Source: Clostridiales bacterium (GTDB taxonomy: Bacteria > Bacillota > Clostridia > Lachnospirales > Lachnospiraceae). From it: 7,426 bases of DNA. Positions 1-6,724 of the stretch are shown here, in pieces. Under the pieces are notes generated by a model, which worked only from the letters and a program-made list of their open reading frames with translations, had not been told where the DNA came from and made no database searches. The stretch covers positions 1 to 7,426 of the forward strand of contig JAATEU010000215.1 in assembly GCA_015655565.1 (NCBI GenBank), written 5' to 3'. Made by a program: the position numbers and the translations under genes. Position 1 is the stretch's first letter. Every line of letters starts with the position of its first letter.

Positions 1-54
1 AGCTATGATGATGCACTGGAAATAATTGCTGCAAACCGCTCACACGGCGTCTAA
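1..54 (+). CDS. Possible C-terminal end of an unidentified + strand gene (partial)
   Basis: Frame 1 is open from the window edge to a TAA at 52-54 and would encode the last 17 residues of a protein, ending in IIAANRSHGV. The residues look like the end of an amphipathic helix, but the piece is too short to name a family. The opposite strand over the same bases is partly open too, as the tail of the relic described next, so the strand choice is uncertain. The sequence to the left of the window would settle it. Confidence 0.3.
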   Translation, partial: SYDDALEIIAANRSHGV

Positions 55-258
55 AACTGGTAACTCCTTAGCGTCAGGGTATTTCCGGATCTTTATTAGA
101 ATATCAGCAGGAGATTATAATCCTGCATAGTAACTATATACATTGGACATAAATAGTAACCAATTCTCTTTATCAAATGCATAGCTATTATTATTTTTTG
201 CATAATTAAAACCAACGGCTAATCATTCAAGTGTAGCAATGTTATGCTTCCATCCTTT
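43..258 (-). pseudogene. Degenerate minus-strand coding relic, family not recognised
   Basis: Read on the minus strand from about 258 downwards, one frame gives protein-like sequence interrupted by stops. It starts GWKHNIATLE, has TGA at 223-225, continues LAVGFNYAKNNNSYAFDKEN and then about 14 further residues to TAA at 115-117, then SPADILIKIRKYPDAKELPV and a few residues to TGA at 40-42. The TGA at 223 could be a mutated TGG (Trp) codon. The composition (aromatic-rich, plausible helices) and the single consistent frame across two stops suggest a decayed gene and not random DNA, but I cannot assign a family and there is no start or ribosome site. It lies just beyond the terminator of the DUF554 operon. 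Confidence 0.3.
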
Positions 259-273
259 CTGTTATTGAGTATC

Positions 274-323
274 AAAAAAGGGCTTAGTCTTTCGGTCATT
301 TTAAATGGACCTAAAACTTAGCC
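274..323 (-). terminator. Intrinsic terminator of the decarboxylase/DUF554 operon
   Basis: On the minus strand the arms at 323-307 and 297-281 form an imperfect stem of about 15 pairs, with GGCT/AGCC at the base and GGTC/GACC near a 9-nt loop. The stem is followed directly by six Ts (complement of the A-run at 274-279). The orientation suits the operon that ends with the stop at 450, about 127 bp upstream. The + strand copy has no T-run after the stem, so the terminator is one-directional. Confidence 0.75.
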
Positions 324-449
324 TCTTAATCTTATATTAATTTTATATTCTTCTCGATGCCTGATGCTATTTTCATATAAATTGGAAGTTTTTACGCCCT
401 TAAATTAGCGTTGCAACTCTTTTGCTCTTTAAAAACACCAGCCGGTACA

Positions 450-1178
450 TTACAGCAGTGGTAAAATACAGTTTACCCATAGCCAGCTTAACGGCATTAC
501 CAGAACCATTGCCGGAATCATATCAGCAATCGGAAATTCTTTTAACTTGGTCATTCTAAATCCGGTTGCAAGCATCAGAAAGCCGCCGCAGGCTTTAAAG
601 TCAAAAATCATCTCCGGTGTCGTCATCGGATAGATAAATTTTGCTCCCAGAAACAGCAGGAAGAAAATAATAAACTGTGGGATTGCAACAACAGATACCA
701 CAAGACCAAGGTTGCATGCAAAAATAGCAGCCGTAAAGAAGTCCAATATAGATTTGGAAATCAAAATTGTATTATCTCCAGTCATTCCGGAATCCAATGA
801 ACCATAAATACCGGTTCCACTCGCGCAGAATAATACAATAATCGTTACCAAGGTTGAGATAAATTCTTGTTGAGACAAATCAGATTTCTGATTCTTAAAT
901 AAACTGGCAATCGGTTTCTGCATCTGCACTGCGCCTTTGTTGATCCATTTCCCAAGGTTTAGTGCAAGTCCTAATCCGGTTCCCAGCACAATTGCAAAAA
1001 TAACAGCCGGCATATATTTCATTAACCCAATGGAACTGATTCCCATCCCCATGGAACAAACTCCGAAGATAAGTGTCAGATTTGCTTTGAAATCTGATGT
1101 TAGTTTCTTCCCTGCAAGTGTCCCTGCAATTCCGCCGCAAGCAACGGATAACGCATTAATTATTACTCCAGTTGGCAT
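450..1178 (-). CDS. DUF554 family integral membrane protein
   Basis: A 242-residue, very hydrophobic protein with about seven or eight membrane segments, roughly at residues 4-23, 32-53, 54-75, 106-127, 136-160, 161-183, 190-208 and 216-240. It matches the DUF554 family (E. coli YqgA, B. subtilis YdfK) in length, in its N-terminus (INALSVACGG) and in the conserved central stretch YGSLDSGMTGDNTILISKS followed by LDF. The family's function is not established. The ATG at 1178 is preceded by AGGAGAG about 9 nt upstream. The gene starts only 23 bp after the decarboxylase stop, so it is the last gene of that operon. Its position suggests, without proving, a role in moving the aromatic acid, the phenolic product or a related solute across the membrane. 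The family call is firm; the role is open. Confidence 0.9.
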   Translation of the reverse strand: MPTGVIINALSVACGGIAGTLAGKKLTSDFKANLTLIFGVCSMGMGISSIGLMKYMPAVIFAIVLGTGLGLALNLGKWINKGAVQMQKPIASLFKNQKSDLSQQEFISTLVTIIVLFCASGTGIYGSLDSGMTGDNTILISKSILDFFTAAIFACNLGLVVSVVAIPQFIIFFLLFLGAKFIYPMTTPEMIFDFKACGGFLMLATGFRMTKLKEFPIADMIPAMVLVMPLSWLWVNCILPLL

Positions 1179-1201
1179 TTTTCTACTCTCCTATGTTCTC
1201 T

Positions 1202-2680
1202 TTAGAATAAGTCCGGAAGCCATTTTTTCGGATCAACATCCATAAATTTGGCTCTCTCAAAACGTTTTTTCTGATCAAAAGGCACGGTACAATCAAAGAT
1301 TGCCTTGCATGCCACACCTCCTGCTCTGATGCTTTCTGAATAGGACGGTTGATTTGACGGATCCAGTGGATGACACTGTACTCCTGGAATTGGAATCATA
1401 TCCAGATTTGCCTGAAAACGTGTTGTCATTGCCCACATTACGTCATTGATATCAAAGCAGTCTACATCTTCATCTAACAAGAATACATGTTTCAGCTCTG
1501 CAAATGCACTAAATGCTAACAAAGCTGCCTGTCTTTGACGTCCTTCATCAGAGGGAACAGACTTTTTAAACTGCATTACTGCAATATATTTTCCACCGCC
1601 GGAAGAAGCACAGTAAACATTTTGAAGTTTTCCCGGCATTGCCTTATCTACCATGGAAAGAATACTTGCTTCCGTAGGAATACCTGCCATGGAAACATGT
1701 TCTTCGCTTGGTCCGATGCAAGTCTGCATAATTGGATTCTTACGTGTTGTCACAGATTTCACCTTAATAATTGGCAGTTCAGGATTTGCTGGTCCGCAAT
1801 ATCCCGGGAATTCCGGCATAGCTTTTCCAGTATTAGAATTCACATCTTCTCTTATTCTCTTATTGGGAAGGATTTCCCCTTCGATTACATATTCCGCATT
1901 AGCGATTGCCTTTTCATTAATTGTCAGGCATTTTACCATCTCTACCGGCTGCTTGCGAATAGCACCTGCTGCCTGCAGTTCATCATATCCCAATGGTGTT
2001 GTAGGCGGTTCAAAGCAAGAGGCTATTTCAATTGCAGGGTCCACACCGATACTGATGGAAATTGGAAGCGGCTCACCCTTTGCTTCCGCCAGTTCCCGGA
2101 AATATCCAATGTGACGTGCTCCAGGCTGTAAAAAGATAGAGATCTCATCTTTCGACTGGAAACACATACGGTGAATCGTGACGTCAGATTCTCCTGTTTC
2201 CGGATTGGAAGCATAACACATTCCAAGCGTAATATATGGTCCTGCATCTTCCAATGTATTTGTAGGCGCCGGAACTAATTTGCGGATATCAAAATCCGTA
2301 TCTGCAGCCAAATATACGACTTCCTGGCATTTTGCCCGTTCATTTGGAATCACAACCGGAGGAATCGGATTCGTCACAGAATCTTTCAATAAAGTTCCTA
2401 ACTTCTCTGGAGCACATTCCAGCAGATAGCCTACTCTTTTGCGGCTTGCAAGCAGCCCGATTGCAACTCTTGCTCCTTCGTGTCCTTTGATATTGTTAAA
2501 AATCATGGCAGGACCTTCTTTTGTCGGACGCATAACGGTTCCTCCTGCACCGACATGCCGATATACACCAGATAGTTCTCCCATGGGATCTATCTCAACA
2601 TCCGTTTCTACTAACTGTCCTGAAATTGATTTTAAAAGTTCCAATGCAAAACGTAAATCATAAACTTTTTTTTCAGACAT
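1202..2680 (-). CDS. lpdC: UbiD-family hydroxyaromatic acid decarboxylase, LpdC/BsdC (gallate/protocatechuate) type
   Basis: A 492-residue cytoplasmic enzyme of the UbiD family, which uses prenylated FMN to remove CO2 from aromatic acids without oxidation. The closest family I recognise is the gallate/hydroxyarylic acid decarboxylase group (Lactobacillus LpdC, Bacillus BsdC). Shared features are DVTIHRMCFQ with the cofactor-region Arg at about residue 171, the EYVIEGE segment (Glu 263, 267, 269) where the family's catalytic glutamates lie, GKAMPEFPGYCG at about 285-296, and the C-terminal FDCTVPF...FERAKFMDVDP. Length is normal and no active-site segment is missing. The ATG at 2680 is chosen because AAGGAG sits 6 nt upstream; a TTG at 2722 would add 14 residues without a comparable site. 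It follows the LpdD-like gene by 56 bp. The exact substrate (gallate, protocatechuate, 4-hydroxybenzoate or vanillate) cannot be read from the sequence. Confidence 0.92.
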   Translation of the reverse strand: MSEKKVYDLRFALELLKSISGQLVETDVEIDPMGELSGVYRHVGAGGTVMRPTKEGPAMIFNNIKGHEGARVAIGLLASRKRVGYLLECAPEKLGTLLKDSVTNPIPPVVIPNERAKCQEVVYLAADTDFDIRKLVPAPTNTLEDAGPYITLGMCYASNPETGESDVTIHRMCFQSKDEISIFLQPGARHIGYFRELAEAKGEPLPISISIGVDPAIEIASCFEPPTTPLGYDELQAAGAIRKQPVEMVKCLTINEKAIANAEYVIEGEILPNKRIREDVNSNTGKAMPEFPGYCGPANPELPIIKVKSVTTRKNPIMQTCIGPSEEHVSMAGIPTEASILSMVDKAMPGKLQNVYCASSGGGKYIAVMQFKKSVPSDEGRQRQAALLAFSAFAELKHVFLLDEDVDCFDINDVMWAMTTRFQANLDMIPIPGVQCHPLDPSNQPSYSESIRAGGVACKAIFDCTVPFDQKKRFERAKFMDVDPKKWLPDLF

Positions 2681-2736
2681 TTCTTCTCCTTCTTTCTTCT
2701 TTATGGTATGTAATAAAATCAAAGATCTTTAGAAAT

Positions 2737-3081
2737 CTATCCCAGATTTTTAATTACCTCTTGTAACATATCTTCCGTCTGCCCTACAATTTCCTGAAGC
2801 ATTCTGCCAGATGCATTGTCATAGTGTATCCCGCATACTACAGTCACTCTGCAGGGAAATATCTCAGACAGTTCTTTTGCCCATCTGCTGCTGACCACGC
2901 CATCCTTATGACCACGCAGTTGTATGGCTCCTGCTTCTTTTCCCTCTTCAAATATACTTACTGCACCGGTGTGGGGCAGACATCCTCCTGTAAGTAATAT
3001 ATGGATATCCCGATCCATTTTGGTTATGCAGGCTTCAATATCATATCCATATACCTGTCTTTGTACTTTGTATTGCTGCAT
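2737..3081 (-). CDS. lpdD: LpdD-like small protein, putative prenylated-flavin chaperone
   Basis: A 114-residue soluble protein resembling LpdD, the small partner of gallate-type decarboxylases, whose family I recall being described as a prenylated-flavin chaperone. Visible conserved-looking segments are LLTGGCLPHTGAVS (about residues 29-42), the GHKDGVVSSRWAKELSE region (about 57-73) and VVCGIHYDNAS (about 81-91). No membrane segment or signal peptide is seen. The ATG at 3081 has GGAAGGAG about 8 nt upstream, and only 3 bp separate it from the stop of the UbiX-like gene, so the two are translationally close. Its place between UbiX-like and UbiD genes supports a role in cofactor handling. Databases often mislabel this family as an amino acid decarboxylase; nothing here supports that activity. 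Confidence 0.75.
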   Translation of the reverse strand: MQQYKVQRQVYGYDIEACITKMDRDIHILLTGGCLPHTGAVSIFEEGKEAGAIQLRGHKDGVVSSRWAKELSEIFPCRVTVVCGIHYDNASGRMLQEIVGQTEDMLQEVIKNLG

Positions 3082-3084
3082 TTT

Positions 3085-3318
3085 TCAGGCTCCTTCCCAT
3101 CTTGAAAAAGCTTCTCCTTCTATATCAAACTGATCCAGGATTTTACCGATAATATGCTTCATGCAAGCATCCAGACTATCCGGATGATTATAAAAGCTCA
3201 ATACCATAGGCATTAAATGGGTTTCCACTGATTCATGATTCCGTAGCTGTCGCAACAGTCCTACCGCCATTGCCGCTCCGGAAGCCCCACTAATACCTAC
3301 TATAATTCTGTCTTTCAT
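3085..3318 (-). CDS. UbiX-like flavin prenyltransferase with a large internal deletion (probably inactive)
   Basis: UbiX enzymes attach a dimethylallyl group to FMN to make the cofactor of UbiD decarboxylases, and are usually about 185-200 residues. This frame is only 77. Its first ~35 residues are a clear UbiX start (IIVGISGASGAAMAVGLLR...VETHL, with the flavin-binding GASGA loop). Residues from about 36 match the end of the family (MPMVLSFYNHPDSLDACM, then IIGKILDQFDIEGE). Roughly 110 central residues are absent, including the region that normally carries the prenyl-phosphate and flavin contacts and the subunit core. The frame is kept across the junction. The ATG at 3318 has GGAGG 9 nt upstream and follows a good promoter, so the short protein may still be made. 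In the family this would be the LpdB/BsdB homologue. An active mini-protein seems unlikely; an assembly error cannot be excluded. Confidence 0.8.
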   Translation of the reverse strand: MKDRIIVGISGASGAAMAVGLLRQLRNHESVETHLMPMVLSFYNHPDSLDACMKHIIGKILDQFDIEGEAFSRWEGA

Positions 3319-3344
3319 TTCATCATTCCTCCAGATTCCAATTT

Positions 3345-3373
3345 ATTTTATAATCAAAAAGGTATATAATCAA
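3345..3373 (-). promoter_or_regulatory. Predicted sigma-A-type promoter of the decarboxylase operon
   Basis: On the minus strand TTGATT (3373-3368) and TAAAAT (3350-3345) are 17 nt apart, close to the -35/-10 consensus. Transcription would start near 3338, about 20 nt before the ubiX-like ATG. An ATTCCAAT half-site (3335-3342) lies just downstream of the -10 box. This is a prediction from sequence only. Confidence 0.55.
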
Positions 3374-3384
3374 TTCAACTTTTG

Positions 3385-3393
3385 TGTTATACT
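3385..3393 (+). promoter_or_regulatory. Predicted extended -10 promoter of the LysR-type gene
   Basis: TGTTATACT is an extended -10 element (TG, one base, then TATACT at 3388-3393). No good -35 box is found at the usual distance, which is acceptable for extended -10 promoters. It would start a short leader of about 20-30 nt ahead of the LysR ATG at 3422. Confidence 0.5.
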
Positions 3394-3408
3394 ATTCCAT
3401 ATTGGAAT
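3394..3408. promoter_or_regulatory. Inverted repeat ATTCCA-TAT-TGGAAT, candidate LysR operator
   Basis: A perfect 6-bp inverted repeat with a 3-bp spacer sits directly downstream of the lysR -10 box. A third copy of the half-site, within ATTCCAAT at 3335-3342, lies at the start of the divergent operon and forms a perfect 8-bp inverted match with ATTGGAAT at 3401-3408. Such paired sites in a divergent spacer are typical of LysR-type regulators that repress their own gene and control the neighbouring operon. Binding is inferred. Confidence 0.45.
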
Positions 3409-3421
3409 TACTGGAGAAATT

Positions 3422-4180
3422 ATGAATATAGAACAACTGAAATACTTTTTGGATTTGACAATAACCCTGAACTTTACAGAGACAGCCGAACGGCTCTTTA
3501 CAACACAGGGTAATATTTCCAAACATATGATTGCGTTGGAAAAAGAATTGAATACTACTTTATTTTCTCGTGAACACCGTAAGATTACACTAACGAATGC
3601 AGGAAAAACATTACTGCCCTATGCGGAAAAAATCTTATCTGATTATTATGGATTGCAGAATGCACTTCTTCCTTTTCAGCATTACAAAGGCGCAATTTTA
3701 AAAATTTGCGCCATCCCAGTCATGGTGAATTATAATGTTACCGGACTGATTGCTGAATTTCACCAAAATTATCCGGATATTCTGCTGGATGTGAAGGAAG
3801 TCGAAAGCATCAACCTGCTAAAAGAACTAAATGAAGGAAACTGTGACCTGGCTTATATCCGGGTTTTTGAAATGGATTCCAATAAATACGAAAAAATCAC
3901 TGTAGGACATGACCTGTTTGCTGTAGTTCTCCCACTGAATCATCCACAATCAAAAAAAGAGGTGATTCAACTTTCGGAGTTGAGAAATGAAGTTTTTTTG
4001 CAACTTGATAAGAATACGCAGCTTATCAACCAGTTTTATTCTTTATGTCAAAAAGCTGGATTTGAACCCATTGTTGGCTATACCGGCACCCGCATCGATA
4101 ATATTCTGGACTTTGTTTCTAAAGGAATGGGGGTTTCTCTTATGATGCAAAATTCCTTAATAACTCTGCATCATCCCTGA
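3422..4180 (+). CDS. LysR-family transcriptional regulator, truncated by an in-frame TGA
   Basis: The 252-residue product has a normal LysR start: a winged helix-turn-helix at residues 1-60 (IEQLKYFLDL, FTETAERLFTTQGNISKHM, ALEKELNTTLF), a linker helix, and a periplasmic-binding-protein-like effector domain from about residue 90 (AILKICAIPVMVNYN...). LysR proteins are usually about 290-305 residues. This one stops at TGA 4178-4180, after LITLHHP, while the same frame continues with a typical family C-terminus. The ATG has GGAG 5 nt upstream. It faces the decarboxylase operon, whose control it most likely serves, probably with an aromatic acid as effector. The DNA-binding half is intact, so a truncated protein might still bind but respond poorly to ligand. 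The alternatives are a nonsense pseudogene or a sequencing error. Confidence 0.85.
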   Translation: MNIEQLKYFLDLTITLNFTETAERLFTTQGNISKHMIALEKELNTTLFSREHRKITLTNAGKTLLPYAEKILSDYYGLQNALLPFQHYKGAILKICAIPVMVNYNVTGLIAEFHQNYPDILLDVKEVESINLLKELNEGNCDLAYIRVFEMDSNKYEKITVGHDLFAVVLPLNHPQSKKEVIQLSELRNEVFLQLDKNTQLINQFYSLCQKAGFEPIVGYTGTRIDNILDFVSKGMGVSLMMQNSLITLHHP

Positions 4181-4327
4181 ATTATAATTTCTCCTCTGGA
4201 TATTACAGTCGGAAGTGAACTTGCTTTTATTAGGCCAAAGCACCAAAATCATTCCCCTTCCTCTAACTATTTTTGGAAATTTCTATCCCGCAGATTTACA
4301 CAAAAAGACCAATTGATTTCAAAATAA
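4181..4327 (+). pseudogene. Detached C-terminal 48 codons of the LysR gene
   Basis: Immediately after the TGA, the same frame reads IIISPLDITVGSELAFIRPK and continues through NYFWKFLSRRF to a TAA at 4325-4327. This is the expected end of a LysR effector domain (a hydrophobic strand, PLD, a strand with IRPK, then a final amphipathic helix). Joined to the upstream part it would give a 301-residue protein with position 253 as the only stop, a normal family length. It has no start or ribosome site of its own, so it is not expected to be translated unless the stop is read through. Confidence 0.8.
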
Positions 4328-4342
4328 AAACTGTATACTTAC

Positions 4343-4371
4343 TAGACATAATTCGATTTATAATTTATAAT
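4343..4371 (+). promoter_or_regulatory. Strong predicted sigma-A promoter of the TPR-protease gene
   Basis: TAGACA (4343-4348) and a perfect TATAAT (4366-4371) are 17 nt apart. A second TATAAT overlaps upstream at 4359-4364 but lacks a matching -35. Transcription would begin near 4378, giving a leader of roughly 45 nt that contains the tandem ATTACACATT repeat. The gene therefore does not depend on the LysR transcript. Confidence 0.65.
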
Positions 4372-4390
4372 AATTGTATTTTATTTCATA

Positions 4391-4410
4391 ATTACACATT
4401 ATTACACATT
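4391..4410 (+). repeat. Tandem 10-bp direct repeat (ATTACACATT twice) in the leader of the TPR-protease gene
   Basis: Two perfect adjacent copies lie at 4391-4400 and 4401-4410, just ahead of the ribosome site at 4416-4420. The repeat may be a slippage product or a small regulator site; no function can be read from it. Confidence 0.7.
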
Positions 4411-4424
4411 TATGTAGAGGATTG

Positions 4425-6641
4425 GTGAGAAAAGTGAATGTAGCCAAAAAAATTGTAATTGGTATAGCAAGCGTTTTTATAGTATTAATTTGGGCTTCTA
4501 TTTTTTTTGTTGACAACAAAGATACAGAACTCATAGAGTATGCCAACAGTAGTAATAGTAATTTTACTTTTTCAAATGATAAAGGGCTTTCCTTAATGGA
4601 TGAAAGTAAATATGAAGAAGCCAAGGACTGCTTTCTGGAATCGCTGGAATACGCGGAGCTTGATACTTCTTCCAATAAGAACAAATTATTAAGCACTGCC
4701 TATAATAATCTGTGCTATGCCAATTATTGGATTGGAGATTATGAACTTAGTCTGGAATATGGGGAAAAAGCATTAGCAATTGGTACAAATGATTATATGG
4801 AATATTTGAATTATGGAAATACCCTGTATAGTTTAAATCGGACAGACGAAGCGATGGAATACTATGATATGGCAATCAAAGTAAATAAAGAAGCTCTATA
4901 TGCCTATAACGGAAAAGGGCAGATTTATTATGATGCCGGCAATTATGCTCTTGCACGCGAAATGTTTATAAAGTATTTAGATTTTGATCCGGATGATCTG
5001 GATGCTAAAATTTATATTGTTTATTGCAATACATATCTCGGAAATTATGAAAAGGCCTTAAACCTTGTTAATAAGCTGATATTAGTCAATAGCGATAATC
5101 TTGAATTGTATGAGGCTAAGGGTGAAGTTCTGAGTCAATCGAAAGGCTATGAAGAAGCAAGTAACTTTTATAATACAATAGCAAATATGTTTACGGATAA
5201 TATCGATGCTCAAATTATGTATGCTTCATTTCTCTATGGTAACAAAAAATACGATCTGGCTCTGAATCAATTTTTAAGAATTTCCGAGGATTTCCCAAGC
5301 AATGGAGAAGCCGATGAATGGATTATAAACTGTTACGGGGCATTAGGGGACATAGATACTGCACTTGCTTATTATAAGGAAACTGCATTAAAAGGAGATG
5401 ATACCTATGAATTGAATACCTCAATGGGGATTAACTATTATTATGAAAAGATGTATATGGAATCAATTGAATATTTTGAAAAGGCTATATTACTGGAGCC
5501 CAAGACATTGGAAGGATACACCAACAAGTTATACTCATTATATTATGGTAAACGGTATACAAGATGCCTTGAAACTGCACTGGATGCACAAAAGAAATTT
5601 CCTTCGTCTTATGAAATTCCCTGGTTAATTGGGGAGTCTTATTATTTCTTATGTAATTACGAAAAAGCAATTATCTATTATAAACAGGCTTTAGATCTCA
5701 GTCCGGATAATGATCTAATCTTATCCTGCATTAGTGATGCTTATTTTTTGATGGAGGATTATGAAAATGCAGAGAAATATACCGAGCAAGCCCTGACAAT
5801 TAATTCTGACAATACTACTGCACAGGGATTAAAAGAATCAATCACTGCAAGACAGGAACCAATCAATGATCAGTTGAAAGAATTATTCGAAACAAATTAT
5901 TTATACTATAAAGATTCCGATGAAATCGAGAAAAAAGTCAAGAAATTATTTATTAACAATAATATGTCTAATCTTGAGATAGCCCAGTCAATTGACGAAG
6001 TAAAACAAGCGGATGATATTTTCACCTTTACGATTATTGATAAGGAATATGACTTATATAGCAGTGAATCCACAGACGATGTGGAATTTAAATACGAGGA
6101 TGACATCGTATATCTTCGGATTTACAGTTTCTATGATAATACCTATAATAAAGTAGTGGAAAGCTTAGATCAAGTCGAGGATAGCGAGGGGAAAACGCTG
6201 GTAATTGATTTACGGGGAAATGGTGGTGGCTTGACACAAAGCGCTAATAATATCCTGGACTGTCTGCTTCCGGAATGCGTAACCTGTACACTAATTTATC
6301 GAGATGGGTATACCTATAATTATTACTCAGATGCATCACAGATAAAGTTTAGTAATATATTCATTTTAGTAGATGACTACACTGCGAGTGCTTCTGAATT
6401 ATTAACCCTGGGATTGGATACCTATCTTAATAATGTTACGATTTTAGGAAGAGATACCTATGGTAAAGGAGTAGGCCAGACAATTTATATAGATACAAAA
6501 AGAAAACTTGCGCTGTATCTGATAAATCATTACTGGAATGTAAAACAGCAAAATATTATGAATACTTCAATCAAACCGGATATCTATATCGATTCAGATG
6601 ATTTAAATGACTATATGAAGGTTGTTTACGAAAACAAATAG
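4425..6641 (+). CDS. Membrane-anchored TPR protein with C-terminal S41 (CtpA-like) serine protease domain
   Basis: A protein of about 738 residues. Positions below count from the TTG at 4422. A basic start and a hydrophobic segment at 11-30 form a signal anchor that would place the rest outside the cell. Residues about 48-465 are 12 consecutive 34-residue TPR units with little spacing (examples YEEAKDCFLESLEYA, YEKAIIYYKQALDLSPD). A linker at 478-560 leads to an S41 domain (561-730) with LVIDLRGNGGG, the catalytic Ser 656 in TASASE, and Lys 682 and Gln 686 in TYGKGVGQ, so the Ser-Lys pair is complete. No PDZ domain, usual in CtpA/Prc, is seen; the TPR array may present substrates instead. The start is uncertain: GTG 4425 has AGAGG 4 nt upstream, TTG 4422 is too close to that site, and GTG 4434 is possible. 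It has its own promoter and terminator. The natural substrate is unknown. Confidence 0.85.
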   Translation: MRKVNVAKKIVIGIASVFIVLIWASIFFVDNKDTELIEYANSSNSNFTFSNDKGLSLMDESKYEEAKDCFLESLEYAELDTSSNKNKLLSTAYNNLCYANYWIGDYELSLEYGEKALAIGTNDYMEYLNYGNTLYSLNRTDEAMEYYDMAIKVNKEALYAYNGKGQIYYDAGNYALAREMFIKYLDFDPDDLDAKIYIVYCNTYLGNYEKALNLVNKLILVNSDNLELYEAKGEVLSQSKGYEEASNFYNTIANMFTDNIDAQIMYASFLYGNKKYDLALNQFLRISEDFPSNGEADEWIINCYGALGDIDTALAYYKETALKGDDTYELNTSMGINYYYEKMYMESIEYFEKAILLEPKTLEGYTNKLYSLYYGKRYTRCLETALDAQKKFPSSYEIPWLIGESYYFLCNYEKAIIYYKQALDLSPDNDLILSCISDAYFLMEDYENAEKYTEQALTINSDNTTAQGLKESITARQEPINDQLKELFETNYLYYKDSDEIEKKVKKLFINNNMSNLEIAQSIDEVKQADDIFTFTIIDKEYDLYSSESTDDVEFKYEDDIVYLRIYSFYDNTYNKVVESLDQVEDSEGKTLVIDLRGNGGGLTQSANNILDCLLPECVTCTLIYRDGYTYNYYSDASQIKFSNIFILVDDYTASASELLTLGLDTYLNNVTILGRDTYGKGVGQTIYIDTKRKLALYLINHYWNVKQQNIMNTSIKPDIYIDSDDLNDYMKVVYENK

Positions 6642-6724
6642 AAGTACGGCCTTAAAGTGTATCAATGCTATTTTTATAAAGAGCAGCTTAATAGTAAACT
6701 TCAAAAGATGGCGTAGTGCAGCGG
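6642..6724. other. Intergenic spacer without recognisable gene
   Basis: Between the TPR-protease stop and its terminator I see no ribosome site followed by a start codon, no tRNA-like cloverleaf and no further inverted repeat. It is probably the 3' untranslated part of the protease transcript. Confidence 0.5.

Noticed and set aside
895..1245. Open frames overlapping the DUF554 gene (minus 895-1140, plus 937-1245)
   Set aside because: Out-of-frame shadows of a clear membrane protein gene, with no start signal or recognisable motif.
1535..2131. Long + strand open frames (1535-2131, 1653-2114) opposite the UbiD gene
   Set aside because: They mirror the codon pattern of the UbiD gene on the other strand, lack ribosome sites and show no family features.
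2681..2722. TTG start at 2722 adding 14 residues to the UbiD protein
   Set aside because: The ATG at 2680 has an AAGGAG site 6 nt upstream, and the added residues overlap that site and do not look like part of the family's N-terminus.
4178..4180. TGA as a sense codon (Trp or selenocysteine) in the LysR gene
   Set aside because: TGG is used for Trp throughout the other genes, the UbiX-like gene itself ends in TGA, and no hairpin suited to selenocysteine insertion was seen nearby.
4358..4696. Minus-strand 112-codon frame opposite the start of the TPR-protease gene
   Set aside because: It lies across the promoter and signal anchor of the real gene, is Ser/Leu-rich as expected for an antisense frame, and has no ribosome site.
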